64,000 bases of DNA from Brachyhypopomus gauderio (Eukaryota > Chordata > Actinopteri > Gymnotiformes > Hypopomidae), in the NCBI RefSeq assembly GCF_052324685.1, contig NC_135228.1, positions 15,616,611-15,680,610 of the forward strand, read 5' to 3'. Each line of letters starts with the position of its first letter. Position 1 is the stretch's first letter. The position numbers and the translations under genes were made by a program. The notes beneath the pieces are model-generated. The model made no database searches, was not told the DNA's origin, and saw only the letters and a list, made by a program, of their open reading frames with translations. This document shows, one piece after another, positions 45,647-64,000 of this stretch.

Positions 45647-46330
45647 GTCGCACACCGATACCAATGCGGTCTCTTTAAAAACGCGAGCGGGGCCCCTGTC
45701 GCCGGTGCACGACGTTGCTCGATCGGAGTATAACGCAAAGGGGTCCAAAGAGAGTCATAAAATATCCAAAAGCTCTTCTGAAAACCTTCAGATATTCATT
45801 AGTTGACTTGCAACAAGATGGCGATGCGAGTAAGAGAAAACACAACAAGTCGAAGGCATACCGTTCAGGATCCGCCCTCGCCGCCGCCACTCCTCCCCAA
45901 TACTACCAGCTAGCGAAAAGTAGGGCGCACCGCCCGAAACACGGATCGGGAGTTAACTATGGATACAAACATAAACCGCAACGTTTTAATTCTCTTTTAA
46001 AAATGAAAAAATCACGATGCACGCGTGATATCCACTCCAAGCGTGTTTATCCCGATTAAACATGTATGGTAACGCGAGTTATACGTGCGATCTCCACCCG
46101 ATCCAGTTTCCGTGTTTTCCAGACCGCCGTTCCCTGCAGTATATTTGCATATGATTAAAACATGTCGACGCGAGGGAGCCAATAGGCGTGGAGAACAACA
46201 CGGCATGGTGTCTGTCCACATGGGCGCCCGCTAGGCCCGAGCGCGGCTCATTTGCATGTCGAGCGCGTGAGTCTGCCTGGCTGTCTTGAAACCTGACAAT
46301 TATTCTCCCCAAGTTTTCTGGTAGCCACGC
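45647..46330 (-). promoter_or_regulatory. mnt: mnt 5'UTR and putative promoter
   Basis: The sequence upstream of the mnt start codon is CpG-rich to about 45,900. It then carries two octamer motifs ATTTGCAT (46143-46150 and 46250-46257) and a CCAAT box (46179-46183). An AAGATGGCG motif of the YY1 type is at 45815-45823. A 71-codon upstream frame (minus, 45890 to 45675) begins MAAARADPERY and ends 28 bases before the mnt ATG. The transcription start is not defined by sequence alone. Confidence 0.45.
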
Positions 46331-47987
46331 CCAGGTCTAGATCAGATTTTCAGGACTATCAAAAGTTACCGTATGTCAAAACGTCAAGAGCAATGTATTC
46401 GCCGCGTCAAAAATTATGTTTTAAACGGTCGATATTGTATTTTATGTTTTAAACAACTTGAGGTATAAATCTCTGACAAATGCGAATCTAGGACACGTTC
46501 CTTTTCCTGGTCACAATCGCGTATGCAATCAAATGGCAAACATTTTTTTCAGTTTCACAGTGCTCTCTCTCTCTTTCTTTCTTTTTCTCTCTCTCTCTTT
46601 AAATGCTATTGTTTTTGTGTGGTTGTAGATTGTAAAATTGTATTAGGTTATTAAAGTTTATTTGTATTTATGTATGTATCTCTCTGTCTCTCACAGACTC
46701 CCACAACACACCCACACATACATGGGGGTTAAGTGTGTTGTGTGTGTTTGTAGCCTATTGATATTTGATATAAGTTGATATTTCTGTATTTAGACTTTAT
46801 ATTATTCATTATGTGTGGTTGTAATTATGTCTACTGACTTATGTCATCTCTGTTTTCACCTAATTAGAGAGCAAAGTTTACAGAATATCTGCAGCTTGAA
46901 CAATGTTGCTTAACAACTCCAGGAAGAGCGCAGTGTTGCCGATTCACACAAACCTGAATTGTTAACATTTTTTAATACTGACATACACCATAATATGACT
47001 CCCTAAGACAAAAGAATAACTGGTTTGATGTCATAAAAGACAGTGAATAGTTGTTAAATTTGAGTGTACGACAATGTTAATTCTGGTGGAGTAAAAAGAA
47101 ATTAATTTGTACTTTGAGAGTTTAAGATGCTGTAGTAACACGTACAGATCATTCAGACCATCTGTATGAATGAGTGCTGGCATGGTAACAGGCTGTGATA
47201 GGTTTACAAAAAGGAAAACCCTGGACGACTAGGAAACAGTCAGAGAATCTTATCCAATCAGCAGTTGGCTTGGAAGTGCGTAAGCCCTGATGTCGTTCTA
47301 GAGCACACACACACATAACCCATACAGATAGGCATACACAGAGCAATGATACACATTTAACATTCTCACATAAGTATACAGAATTCAAATACACGCATAT
47401 GCGTCTCAGCCTGAAATACTCAGACCCATACTGCACGAGTTTCTTGATTGTGTTGTGTGTATTTTGCTTGGTCGTGATTTGATTCTTTTTCCATCATCAT
47501 CTGTCTGATAGACAGACTCACTTTACCTGCTTCAGGTTCAAGGGAAGAATTCTGAGGAATGCCATCGTCACTGTTCCTCTTGAAAGCACTTTTGATAAAA
47601 ACAGGTTCTTGGAATTTGATGACATGTACTAAATATCTTAATATAGTACACTGATAAATTATGTAATATGATATAATTTTCTCGTGGAGTTCGTGTGCTG
47701 CTTTTCTCTAGTGTGAGTCCATTTTGAGCCCAATTGCGCCCTCGTGTGGTGATTTTTAAAACGTGCACAAACCTACTTCTTCATGCATACCTTCACAAGG
47801 GCAAAAGGGTTAATGTAGAGAAAACGTATTACTAAATAAAAATAATATTACTAGTCATTCATAATACATTCTATATATTGCCAAACTCCGAGCATAAACA
47901 CGGCCTTGATTATGATCGTTCTGGAGGGGAAGCAGACCTTACAATGTATATCAGCATGAATTAAAATCCATTGAGTTAAGGTATTGT

Positions 47988-48024
<37 letters not shown>
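46331..48024. other. Intergenic DNA between mnt and the Tc1 remnant
   Basis: AT-rich sequence with CT-rich patches (46563-46600) and a (CA)n microsatellite at 47990-48024. No gene or known repeat family was recognised. Confidence 0.6.
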
Positions 48025-48028
<4 letters not shown>

Positions 48029-49190
48029 GCAGAATTGATTCAAAAAAAGTAAATTTCTTTCTCAACAAACTGAAAATTTGCCAAATGCTAAAATATGTGA
48101 ACTCTTTTAGTTAGTAGCTTCTCCTTTTGCAGCCATTACTTTAACCAAACATCTTCTGTAACCACAAACGAGTGTGTCAAATCTGCTTTTTAGAATTTTT
48201 TCCCATCTTCCTTGCAGAACTCTGGCAGTTTAGAGACGTTGGAGGGACATCTGGCATGTATCACCCACTTCAGATCGTGCCACAGCATTTCTATGAGGTT
48301 GAGGTCCAGACTTTGACTGGGCTAATCCAGAGTGCAAATCTTTTTTTCTCTAAAGCCGCTCCTTTGTAGTTTTGCTGGAATGCTTTGGGTCAATGCCTTG
48401 TTGCATAATACATTTCCATCCCAGCTTCGTGACTGATGGCAGGGGATTCATCAAGAATTCGTTGGTAGTCCTGGTTGATGGCTCCCTGGATAATATGGAG
48501 TTGTCCAGGTCCAGAGGCAGAAAAGCAGGTCCAGACCTTTACACCACCATGGTTCACTGTTAGGAGGAGGTTATTCAAATTATATACAGTATTGACTTCT
48601 CCCCAACTTGGCACCTGTGATTGTAGCCAAATTGTAGCCAATTAAATTTTGAACTCATCTGTTCATAGATTGGACTTCCAGAAAGCCTCTGGTTTGTCCG
48701 AGTGCTATCTGGCAAATTTTAAATGGGCAACTTTGTTCTTTCTTGAGAGCAGAGACTTCCGGAACTCTCCCATGAATGTCATGTCAAATATTTTTTTGCC
48801 TGATTGTAGATGCATGTACATTTATCCCTGATGCTGCTAGAGAGGTCTGCAGCTCTCTGGAGGTGACGTCTGTGTTGGCCTTTACCTGAATTATTATTTT
48901 TATGGTGCTTCTTGGTGCAAGTTTTGATGGCCATCCACTTCTGCACAGAGTTGTGGTGATTCTGAATACCCTCCATGTGTCAATGATTTGTCTTACAGTG
49001 GTCTCACCACCTTCTTCTTGATGTCCTCAACTGTCTCCTTTCCTCTCAGCGTTCTTGATCTGTGTGCTTTACACCTTGGCACAACAGTGGTTTCGATGGT
49101 TTTCTCTCCCTTTTAATCGGTGTGGCTCAAATTGTTTTCCAAGGACATCTTATTTTATTGGTCTGCTTAACTGATTTCTTGAGCACTCAC
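48025..49190 (-). mobile_element. Decayed Tc1/mariner transposon with broken transposase
   Basis: Read on the minus strand, fragments match Tc1-type transposases in order: a helix-turn-helix region (WMAIKTCTKKHHKNN, then RRHLQRAADLS), PEAFWK-like and DESKF-like degraded parts, GGVKVWTCFSASGPGQLHI, QGAINQDYQRILDE and a C-terminal part with SQSLDLNLIEMLWHDLK. Stops and frameshifts interrupt it many times, so it is a pseudogene. Clear terminal inverted repeats were not found, and its right end runs into an AT microsatellite. Confidence 0.8.

Positions 49191-49193
<3 letters not shown>

Positions 49194-49270
<77 letters not shown>
49194..49270. repeat. (TA)38 microsatellite
   Basis: Pure TA dinucleotide tract abutting the Tc1 remnant. 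Confidence 0.97.
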
Positions 49271-49274
<4 letters not shown>

Positions 49275-49502
49275 CTGTATAAAAAATATAAAAAATAGTG
49301 CTTTAATATGCTTAATTATGAAATTATTAAGCAGTCAATCTGCAATTAAGTCCTAATCCAACCTGAAAACCTGAAAATAATAAATGTTGTTGTTCTGATA
49401 TCCACCGAGGTAGGTTTGTCTGCGTTGTAGCAGGACTGTTACCTTTTTCATAGCCTGTGGCGCTGATGTACGTGATGTAACGCCACTCCTTTCTGCATAA
49501 AG

Positions 49503-49521
49503 CCGCCACTAGAGGGCGCAC
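49503..49521 (+). promoter_or_regulatory. CTCF-like motif
   Basis: The sequence CCGCCACTAGAGGGCGCACG closely fits the CTCF consensus on the + strand. It is in intergenic DNA between mnt and pafah1b1. Confidence 0.55.
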
Positions 49522-49711
49522 GTCGGAGACCTTTCTCGGGTTATCCATGCTTCGTAAATATCTCGACGGCACCGCCCATTACAGTCAACCAATGATCAGA
49601 TTCCAAAAATACACGCTTATATACGCCTAGACTAATCAAATTATGTCTGGATGCAGACTGATTATAATATGCGTTTGCCCAGTCAGTGCTATCAAGACCA
49701 ACTGTGACATC

Positions 49712-50057
49712 CATCCATCATCCATCCATCCAACCATCCATTTTCATCTGCTCATCCGGGTCCGGGTTGCGGGGGCAGTAGCCTAAGTAAAGAGGCCCAG
49801 GTTTCCCTCTCCCAAGCCACCTCTTTTAGCTCTTCCGGGGGGATACCAAGACGTTCAGGACATATACAGATAGAGATGAGGTGTGGAGTACAGTCATCCG
49901 GGAGAGACTCGAGTAGAGCCGCTGCCCCTCCGTGTAGAGAGGAGCCAGTTGAGGTGGTTCGGGCATCTGGTCCGGATACCACCTGGGCGCCTCCCCGGTG
50001 AGGCACTCCGTGCATGTCCAACTGGGAGGAGACCCCGGGGAAGACCCAGGACAGCAT
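49712..50057 (-). mobile_element. Non-LTR retrotransposon (LINE) 3' fragment with inverted 5' segment
   Basis: On the minus strand, about 49,735-49,870 encodes PPEELKEVAWERETWASLL, the C-terminus of a common fish LINE, followed by a GGAT-type simple tail. On the + strand, about 49,870-50,055 encodes SQLRWFGHLVRIPPGRL, the part normally just upstream, but inverted. The whole is flanked by the 9-base direct duplication TGTGACATC (49703-49711 and 50058-50066). This is the structure expected from twin-primed reverse transcription. The precise LINE clade is not assigned. Confidence 0.8.
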
Positions 50058-50066
50058 TGTGACATC

Positions 50067-52320
50067 GTAATTATTAACAATCCATATTGAAAATATTCCA
50101 CATTAGCATTGTGGAAGTGTGAAATCAACAATGCCAATGCTAGGGCAGATCTGGGATTAGTGTAGGGCCTGTAAGCAGTTTGATTACGTTTTAACTGTTT
50201 GCTGGGGCATTGCAAAAAATCAAGGTAATCTCCTGTAGTTGTTATCTATCATTTCAATAATAAATCCTATCTTCTCTTTATCAAAGTCAAGTCAGAAAAC
50301 AATAACACACAATAACATTTGCTTCCAGGTCATATTTAGAGGATGTACTGCGTTTGCTGAGATCTCGGCATGTCCCTCACGTGCAAGTGCAGGGGTTACG
50401 GTATTTACTCCACACTGCATCAGTAGGAATTCTACTGCGCTCTCGGGCCCACAGGACCGAATGCAGCGTGAGAACAGCCTGCTCTTCCTCACACGATAGA
50501 AGCTGAATCGTTAAACTCACCTTGCTTTAATCTCTGACATAAAAATCATTTGACATGCAGGTTAGACCTCCAACACTCTTGTGTACGCTTTACTATAAAG
50601 TACTAGAATAATAGAGCTTGATTTCACTTTCATTCAACATGGAGACCCACATTCTACAGAGTTCAGTTGCTCAAACACATCGCACAAACTGATGCCTGAC
50701 ATCATAGTCTGTGAAACAAAGACGTGCACAGTGGAGTGTCTCTTAAGAGATGATATAGTCGTTTAAGTTCTTAAAAATTACAATAAAGTACATCTTAAAC
50801 ATGGCATCTCTGGTTTGCGAATTTCCAGCCTGTTGACCAAGTCCACACAGTATTAAATGGCCTTAACATGTATTAAAGGAGTATTAACATGAGTTATGCT
50901 ATGTAGCTAATCCAACATCTTTAATATTTACATATACAAAGTTGAACTGCCATAGTCCTGAGTTGTCCAGATAAAGCCACCATTGCTTTTTAAATCCACC
51001 TGCACACAGGGCCCAGGCTGTTTGATGGACATGGACACACGACTTTATGTTTTTGCCTCTCAGATAAAGTCCTGGTTGTTGCTATATTCACTGGAACATG
51101 ACGGTTAATGCTGTCACATTGTGCTGTGTTTTTCAACTCTTCTGCTACTGGGTTTCGCACAAACGTGGACATACAGACACACTCACTGTTGCCAGGATAC
51201 AAACACAGAGAAACCGAAGCAGGTGTATAAATGCATATGATACTGCGGCCAGAGATGCATTATTGAGTAATGACCTCAATCTCAGTCTACTAATAGTGTG
51301 TGTGTGTGTGTGATTCAGACAGTGTGAAACGCTGCATCACTCTCAGTGTTAGCACCATAATGCCCTTTAGGTCCTTATCAGCAGCTCTGCTGGGGCTCCA
51401 TCCAGCTGTATACGAACCCTCCTTTGTGTTTCTTTGACTTTATTGCCCTTTTCAGACAGAAATGATGCCTGCTCCACATGGTTCATAATGACCCCATCAT
51501 TACCTCATCAGCTAGGTCATATAATTGATGCCCGTGGCTGGGAGTATAGGGGGGGCTGTCCCTGATGGCTGGACTACACTGGTCTCACTGGAAGTATACG
51601 GGGCTCCCTCTCACTAGCTCGGGTGACGTGTCTGCATCGTCACACTGTGAGATCGAGACTGTAACGTCCTTGAACATTATGAGTTTGCGTTGCTAGTGGC
51701 CAGTAGATGCAGGATGCATTTACAGATGCCGAACATCGGAGCACGGACAATTTCCAAGGGAGCTGTTGCTAGGGCAACGATCTACCCAAAGGATATTTGA
51801 GAGCCACCCATTCCATTGATTTAATTGTAGTGCATTTTGTGGCATGGTTCAAGGAAAAATAGAGAAATCAATGAACCAGTTGCTTTGGTTTTGATTGAAC
51901 AAAATAGTAATAAAATCTTTTGTATCATACACTCCATGTTCGTTATGTATATGGTTATTACAGCACAGAGGGGAGCAGGTTGATCAGGTGACTGAGCCAT
52001 CATTATGAAGCAGCTGTTGAACAGCACAACTCAGTCACCAGGACCACACGTTCAAATCAAATCCATGAATGAACCAGGTCTGTTACATTGAGGAATAGAG
52101 CATGACTGTAGTGTAGGCTTTATAAATCACTTCCCAGCATGAACTGATCAAATAAGGCACAGCACACACTGTGAGACAATACGACAATCTGAACAGCCTG
52201 GCTCACAAATCCCATTACACATGTAAACCCACAAAAACAACCCTTGAGAAACCATCGTCACGTCACCTTGCAACATTTAAATGAATCAAAGACAAAAAAG
52301 GGTTGCTTTATATTTACATT
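50067..52320. other. Intergenic DNA between the LINE fragment and the pafah1b1 3' end
   Basis: No gene was recognised. A minus-strand frame at 50292-50492 has a vaguely ankyrin-like string (GPESAVEFLLMQCGVN) but is too short to support. The rest is ordinary AT-rich sequence with a short TG repeat at 51297-51311. Confidence 0.55.
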
Positions 52321-54144
52321 TTTATTACTCTTAATTATGTTGCAAACAATGACATCCAGATATATTGGTACACAATTGATATTTTGTGAGTGTGTACATG
52401 TGTGCGAGAACAGTAAGATCACAAAAAGCAGAATGAAATTCTTTACGTCGAGGGGCTTCAGTATATTAACAAGGCATAGAAAGCAAACTGGACTTGGAGC
52501 TTACTGGATGCACAACCCTACTGCACATACAGAGAAGCTCGAATATCCTTCCACATGTCAACTGATACTACACACACGGCTTTGGAATAGCGCGGCTAGG
52601 CCTACACAACTGCCATTAAAAAACAGTTACAACCACGTGCACCACTGACGTGACCCCTAAAACCTGCCTCTTCGTCCTATCTAGAGCTACACGAGATTCC
52701 CATCCGTAATCGTGCCAAACGTTCCACTGGTCGCCACCTCCTTCAGCTCTGCATCAACAGAGGAGGCGACTTTCCTCAAACGAGTTCATTTGGACACATG
52801 CATACATACCTGTTCGTCAACAGTTAACACAGAGCAGCCAATAGTTATTGCACTTGTAGATCTACCTTGGAGACATCTTCCCATTACTACAGGCAGCCAC
52901 TCTACAGGTCAATCAGAGTGAATTCACCAACCTCCCTGATTCAAGAGAGCCTTACTAGATAGTTCATCCAGCACAATGACACGTAGCAGTACCATTGAAT
53001 GTCACAAAGCTTACTTCAATGGCAGAACTTTCAGCAGAACCATGCACACGCACACACACACACGCACGCACACACCCAGCATGGCAGCGGACATACACAC
53101 GCATGCACATATGCGCGCACGCACACACACACACAAACATGACACAGAAACACAAGCAGCATATTGAATGATTACACAAACAAAAAACACATGGTTTTCA
53201 GTCAGGTGGTAGCATGTAAAAACCTGTAGGTGAGAGTTTTATTGTCAGTAGGTGGCCTGAGCTTCAACAACTACTTAAGACTACAAGTGCTGTGACGAGA
53301 AAACTGTAGTTAGCTGATGGTTATGGTTTATTTGCTCAAACGGCTATGAAGCTGTCTGTGGTAACGTAGAAGACGACGCTGTGACCACACCGTCCCTGTG
53401 AGCGTCTTACTCTCATTCGTTTTGCAGTCCAGAAAAAAAATGTGAGTATGCGTGAGCTCATTGGGTACAAGTACCATATTTTTCACGGACGTTCTCTTGT
53501 GGGACCATCACACCCAAATGATATGGTGATGAGGTGAGTAGGGACAAAATGGTTCTCCACACACGGCCCGAAACGGAGAAAAGCAAAAGAAACAAAATGT
53601 AAAACCCTGCTTTACACACACACCATGTACCTCCTTCAACAAGTGCACTTAAACATGACGGTTCCCTGTCATACTGCCGATTCATCTTCTCGTTAATATC
53701 GCCACCTGACCACGCTCTCCAAGTCATCGATCGTCTGTCGTTGTAGACTGATTACCTGGCGCGCGTCTGGGTCCTGGGGACGACTGAGGCCAGTCAACTT
53801 AGTCTAGCAAGGCAGACATTGTGTTCAGCTCCTCAACACTGACCTGGTCTCAAAGTGGTCTTCATGGCCTGTAGCTCAGGTGTTAAAACACATGGGGAAA
53901 CGCGTACAGACTGCGTGGAGAGCATCTCCGACTCACTCATGTATGTATGTATAAGTGCTAGATAATATTTGCTGAGTGTGAGGTTTCATAGATTCATTTT
54001 TAAAAAAACTCTTCACTCTAGGTTTCATGACTACTATGCAGCAATTAGCACCTAAAATTCATTATTGGAACAGGTCCTTTGGGGCAGGAGGCAAACTACA
54101 GACATTTCATTTAGTTAACCGCCATATTTATATAAAAAAGAAAA

Positions 54145-54180
<36 letters not shown>

Positions 54181-54777
54181 ACATGCAACTAAAGGTTATA
54201 CATCAGTAATCCATCAGAATGACACTACTCAGTAATTCCCTCAGAAGCACACAGCTGTACATTTCAAGAAAAATCTTGACCCCCGTTTTCTGTTTCTCTC
54301 TAGAAACTTAAAAGAAAAGTGAGACTCGCTTTGAGTGCCCTGTACTTGAATCCCCAGACAGGATCATTCTGCCTTCTGTAACGAGATGCTCGATGCCTGA
54401 GCACAGTTAGTGCTGCTTTACCCTTATGGTAACTACACAGTGGTAACACCCTCCCGCCCACCCACTTTTTTTGTGATTATTATTTATTATTATTATTATT
54501 TATTTTCTTTACAGAATACAAGTTTTGGGAATCACCATGCAAGAATACTTGTTTTTCTTTTTTCTCACTTTTTCCACTCCTTTTGAGGGTGTCTTGTGTA
54601 ACATTTAATAAGCTCAAACTACATCCAGAATAATTTACATAAAAGGACAATAGTTATTAGAAGAGTGCTGGATGGGATGGTAGCCATGGTGATGAGCACT
54701 TCCTGAAGGGTGAGTGTCAGGGCGATGGGTAAAGTGATAGCAAAGGGGGAGGGGCAAGGGGCGGGGCCAGGGTGAGA
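52321..54777 (-). other. pafah1b1: pafah1b1 3' untranslated region (inferred, end uncertain)
   Basis: Minus-strand AATAAA signals occur at 54499-54504, 54483-54488 and 52321-52326, so both a short (~0.3 kb) and a long (~2.4 kb) 3'UTR are possible. It contains a 33-base poly-A run (54147-54179; poly-T in the transcript) and CA-rich stretches (53046-53135). No coding exon was found. Confidence 0.45.
54147..54179. repeat. Poly-A run of 33 bases
   Basis: Uninterrupted A on the + strand, with no recognisable element upstream that would explain it as a retrotransposon tail. Confidence 0.95.
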
Positions 54778-60979
<6,202 letters not shown>

Positions 60980-63621
60980 GGTGGCGGTGTGTGTGGGGCG
61001 CGGTCTCTGCCCCTGGCAGGGAGCCCGCAGACGGTCCTCAGCTCACTGGGTGGGTCCTCGTGGGACGGGACGGGACGAGACAGATGCTGGGAGGCCGGGA
61101 CGCGCTCCGGGGGGACTGGCGTGTCAGCGGCACCTGCAGCGATCCGATCACGGGTTCAGGCCAGGCGCACTCAAGCTGGACAACAGGGCAGAGCTGCACA
61201 GGTGTTCAACAGTGGGATCTTCCGTCCATCTACAAAGGGACATCGAAAGAAAACAGGGAGAAGAATGAGATAAGGAGATAACACATAATTTTCAGCATAC
61301 AAGATCCAAGTTAGCTGACTTAAGTCCACGTCATGTAGTAAAAAAGCAGTTAAGAATCTTTGGACTTGTTAATTAGAAGATAAGTTCATCTTGTTAGCGC
61401 ACAAGCGCCGGCTTGTCCTGATGTGACCTGAACGACCTGTGTAATGTACTGTCAGCAAAGAGCAAGGTCCTGCAACCACATACGTGTACGCCCCCTCTAA
61501 AGCAGCCAGACTGACACAGAGCCTCAAAGGGACCCCCTCCCCCCAAACAGGCAAGGTAAAAGCCATACAGCCATGCTTTTAGAGCTAGAAAAGGCTAGGA
61601 AAATTTATGTTCCATGCCAATGCCCACGAATAAAAGATAAAAAGATAGGCCCATGCATGTGTAGCGCCTTAGAGTGGGTGTGGTCCAACAAGCCACAGAA
61701 GCCTAATAAATGAAGTCTCCCCCCAAATCATGGAGAAAAGCCTTCTTGAAGAAAGCCGGTCTATGCCGCCGTGCCTCATAAAGATTCGCATGAAGATATG
61801 AGCTGTGAACATCTCTACCAACACCGACACCCAGCCAACAGGCCACGCTATAGCTGGGGACAGGACTGAGGAAGAATAGTGTGAACCCTGGAAAAAGAAC
61901 TTCCTCGCAGCCCAAGAGACAAAATGCGTCAACCTGGCCGCCGTGGCCCGGCCACCTCGCACGCTCCTCCCACAAATGGCCTCTGTGCCCATAGCCAGTG
62001 GACACCAGAGTGTCCGAGTCAGCTCGGCTTCCATTCTTTATGTGGAAGCGCTCGGGCCCGTTCTCGACGGCCTTCGACGGCGCATGACATCATTGTTTGG
62101 CAGCAGTAAATCTTTATTGCTGATCTTTAATTCCATTAACAGAGCCCGGCTGCGAACTTTGAACAAGAACACTTTGCTTCTTTATCTAGCACAGGCAAAG
62201 CGGAGTGGTTCGGGCCATGGGATGAAGAGCCAGAGCCCTGCTTCCCTGCAGCTCAGTGGGACGTCTGGGACACGGCCGGCCATGCTGAGAATCCTAATGG
62301 GCCCTGGGCCGATCCCTCACCAAGACAGAGGAAGCACCAGCGCCCCTTTAACCCACCACCCTATTTACATGCAGGAAATCTTCAGGGAGAGGCTTTTTAA
62401 AGGGATCTGCAGTCACGAGCAAAAGTATTTATTGGGAAAGGTATTCAGCATAATCCCCTAGCACACAGGGCAGCGGAAACAGAATGCAAGAGGACTGTCC
62501 ATGTGATGTAACCTAGGGCACAGTTACTCCATATAGCTGCAAGGTCCATGCTTGACATGCAAGCAGAAAATAAACATACCAGGAATGTAAGAAAACTGTC
62601 CCAGCAGCAGTTCACTCACAGCTCCATCATTCCCTGGGCCATTATAAAAGATGCAAGTCTCTGGCTAATTACCTGCACGTCAGAGCAGTTGCTGATAATC
62701 GTAATCATGCCGTTTGATAATACTGAACAGTGGCCTGAGCCTATTGAAGAAGAACCCAGTGTTCCATCATCTCCAACACACCGTGGTCAGATGTCTGCCA
62801 GTGTTAAATGTCAACCAACAAGCCTCCACTATGAAGAACAGCAGAGGCATGTTGTGGGACCGAGGGAATCCAACCGTGCAATATGTCTATTTTTGTTTCT
62901 ATAATGGAATCCAGTTGAGGCACAATTCTCCGTGCAAAACTGGATCGGGTGACTTAAGTGTGCTGAACATGAACTTGTAGTTATGGCAACAGCTTCATTT
63001 AGATGCAGCAGAAACATGTTGATGCTTAAAAGTCGGCTTTGAGGGAGTCCGGCTTTGTTCAGGCCCATGCGGTTTGGTTCAACACGAGGGGGAGCTGGTA
63101 CCATTTCAGACACCATGAAAAGTATTTCTCGACTTAATCTATCTGCTGTAATGTACAGCCCCAAAATGTAATAAGCACATGTGTGTATTAAGCAGAGGTG
63201 GGCTTATCTATCTAATTTCTACATGTTCATAACATGGGCAACGTCATGGATAAAGAGGATGGACTTGTCATCAAGACGCTGAATGTGCAAGTCCTTATCC
63301 TGTCTCTTCCTCAAAGAAAAGCGTCAAGATAAAAAAAATCCCTCCAATAAAACCATTTCAAAAGGCAGAAATGCCTGTTTTTTTGGGAGGGGGGGGGCAA
63401 CTGCTGGAAATACCAATTTCGCTTCACCATGTCTGAAGTGCTCATATGGGGTTGAGGAGATTAGGCCCACCACTACTTTGTGAAGCAGGCATAAAAGGTG
63501 TCTTGAATTTTTTTTCTTAAGTGGTTTTGCCTGAAAGACCGAGACAGACAAATAAGCAGTAAATTAAAGTGGGTCAGAGCATAAACTAACATTCACAGAA
63601 GAATAAATTGGTAGATGGAAC

Positions 63622-63679
<58 letters not shown>

Positions 63680-64000
63680 TGCACCAGCAACCATTCCATA
63701 AACTACATCCAACATCAAGATTGAGAAACACCCCAAAACATAAGCTTAAATGCTTGTATAAAACTGTTTATTCTGCAAATAATTTTGTGCATCAGCTGGA
63801 TTTCTGTTCAAGGCAAGCTCAAATGGTTAAATCAAGAGTTTTGAAAAACACCCAATAGACTATTTTTGGAAACAAAATATTATTAGATTTGTGTAAGTCC
63901 AGTCAATTGGGCTTAACTTGAGGTGCGTATTGGCAATTTGTGCCCAGACCACCGAGTATAACCTCATATATGAAGAACGACCACATATGAACAGTGATGC
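60980..64000 (-). other. Upstream region of pafah1b1
   Basis: The ~250 bases next to the start codon are GC-rich and may be 5'UTR or promoter (GCGCCCCACACACACCGCC lies immediately upstream). Farther out, several frames of 90-170 codons exist (for example 61943-62461 plus, 61669-62034 minus), but none resembles a known protein. An (AC)24 microsatellite lies at 63629-63676. A separate non-coding first exon could lie here or beyond the window. Confidence 0.45.
63629..63676. repeat. (AC)24 microsatellite
   Basis: Pure AC tract after GCGCGC near the right end of the window. Confidence 0.95.

Noticed and set aside
50292-50492. Minus frame with an ankyrin-like string GPESAVEFLLMQCGVN
   Set aside because: Only part of one possible ankyrin repeat, without partner exons or convincing splice sites; a search of the translated segment against ankyrin proteins would settle it.
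61669-62461. Overlapping 100-172 codon frames on both strands upstream of pafah1b1
   Set aside because: No recognisable domain, frames on both strands overlap, and no splice context supports either.

Overview
This window is animal nuclear DNA, almost certainly from a ray-finned (teleost) fish. The genes have many introns with GT-AG splice sites and encode recognisable vertebrate proteins. The introns and intergenic DNA carry Tc1/mariner remnants, hAT-like miniature elements and very many microsatellites, as is typical of fish. I cannot name the species or say which teleost ohnolog (a or b) each gene is. Five protein-coding genes can be read exon by exon. No tRNA, rRNA, CRISPR array or bacterial-type feature was seen.

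Layout. (1) 1-~12,070, + strand: the 3' part of an elastin gene (eln), about 30 phase 1-1 exons ending in the Lys/Arg-rich C-terminus, then a ~1.3 kb 3'UTR. (2) ~13,150-20,960, +: LIM domain kinase 1 (limk1), with a complete kinase, PDZ and second LIM domain; I could not find the exon for the first half of LIM1. (3) 20,980-25,790: an AT-rich intergenic stretch. (4) 25,789-~31,240, +: a septin of the SEPT4/5 type, 471 residues. (5) ~31,270-45,650, -: the MAX-network repressor MNT, six coding exons, 573 residues, tail to tail with the septin. (6) 46,330-52,300: intergenic DNA with a decayed Tc1 transposon and a LINE fragment that carries a 5' inversion. (7) ~52,320-60,980, -: pafah1b1 (LIS1), ten coding exons, exactly 410 residues. 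(8) 60,980-64,000: upstream DNA of pafah1b1 with no gene I can support.

The genes do not form a pathway. Two ancestral linkages are visible: eln-limk1 (together in the human Williams-Beuren region, 7q11.23) and mnt-pafah1b1 (close together in the human Miller-Dieker region, 17p13.3), here on one 64 kb segment with a septin between them.

The observations most worth following are: a ~152 bp (TG)n tract forming the whole upstream side of a LIS1 3' splice site; the apparent loss of half of the first LIM domain of limk1; a GC-AG intron in limk1; a 615 bp elastin exon built of 22 heptad repeats; two hAT-like miniature elements with 8 bp target duplications; a LINE fragment with inversion and a 9 bp target duplication; a 79 bp near-identical repeat pair; and a set of CTCF-like motifs, two inside MNT coding exons. 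No wholly new biological system is evident. All splice sites were read by eye, without alignment or transcript data.
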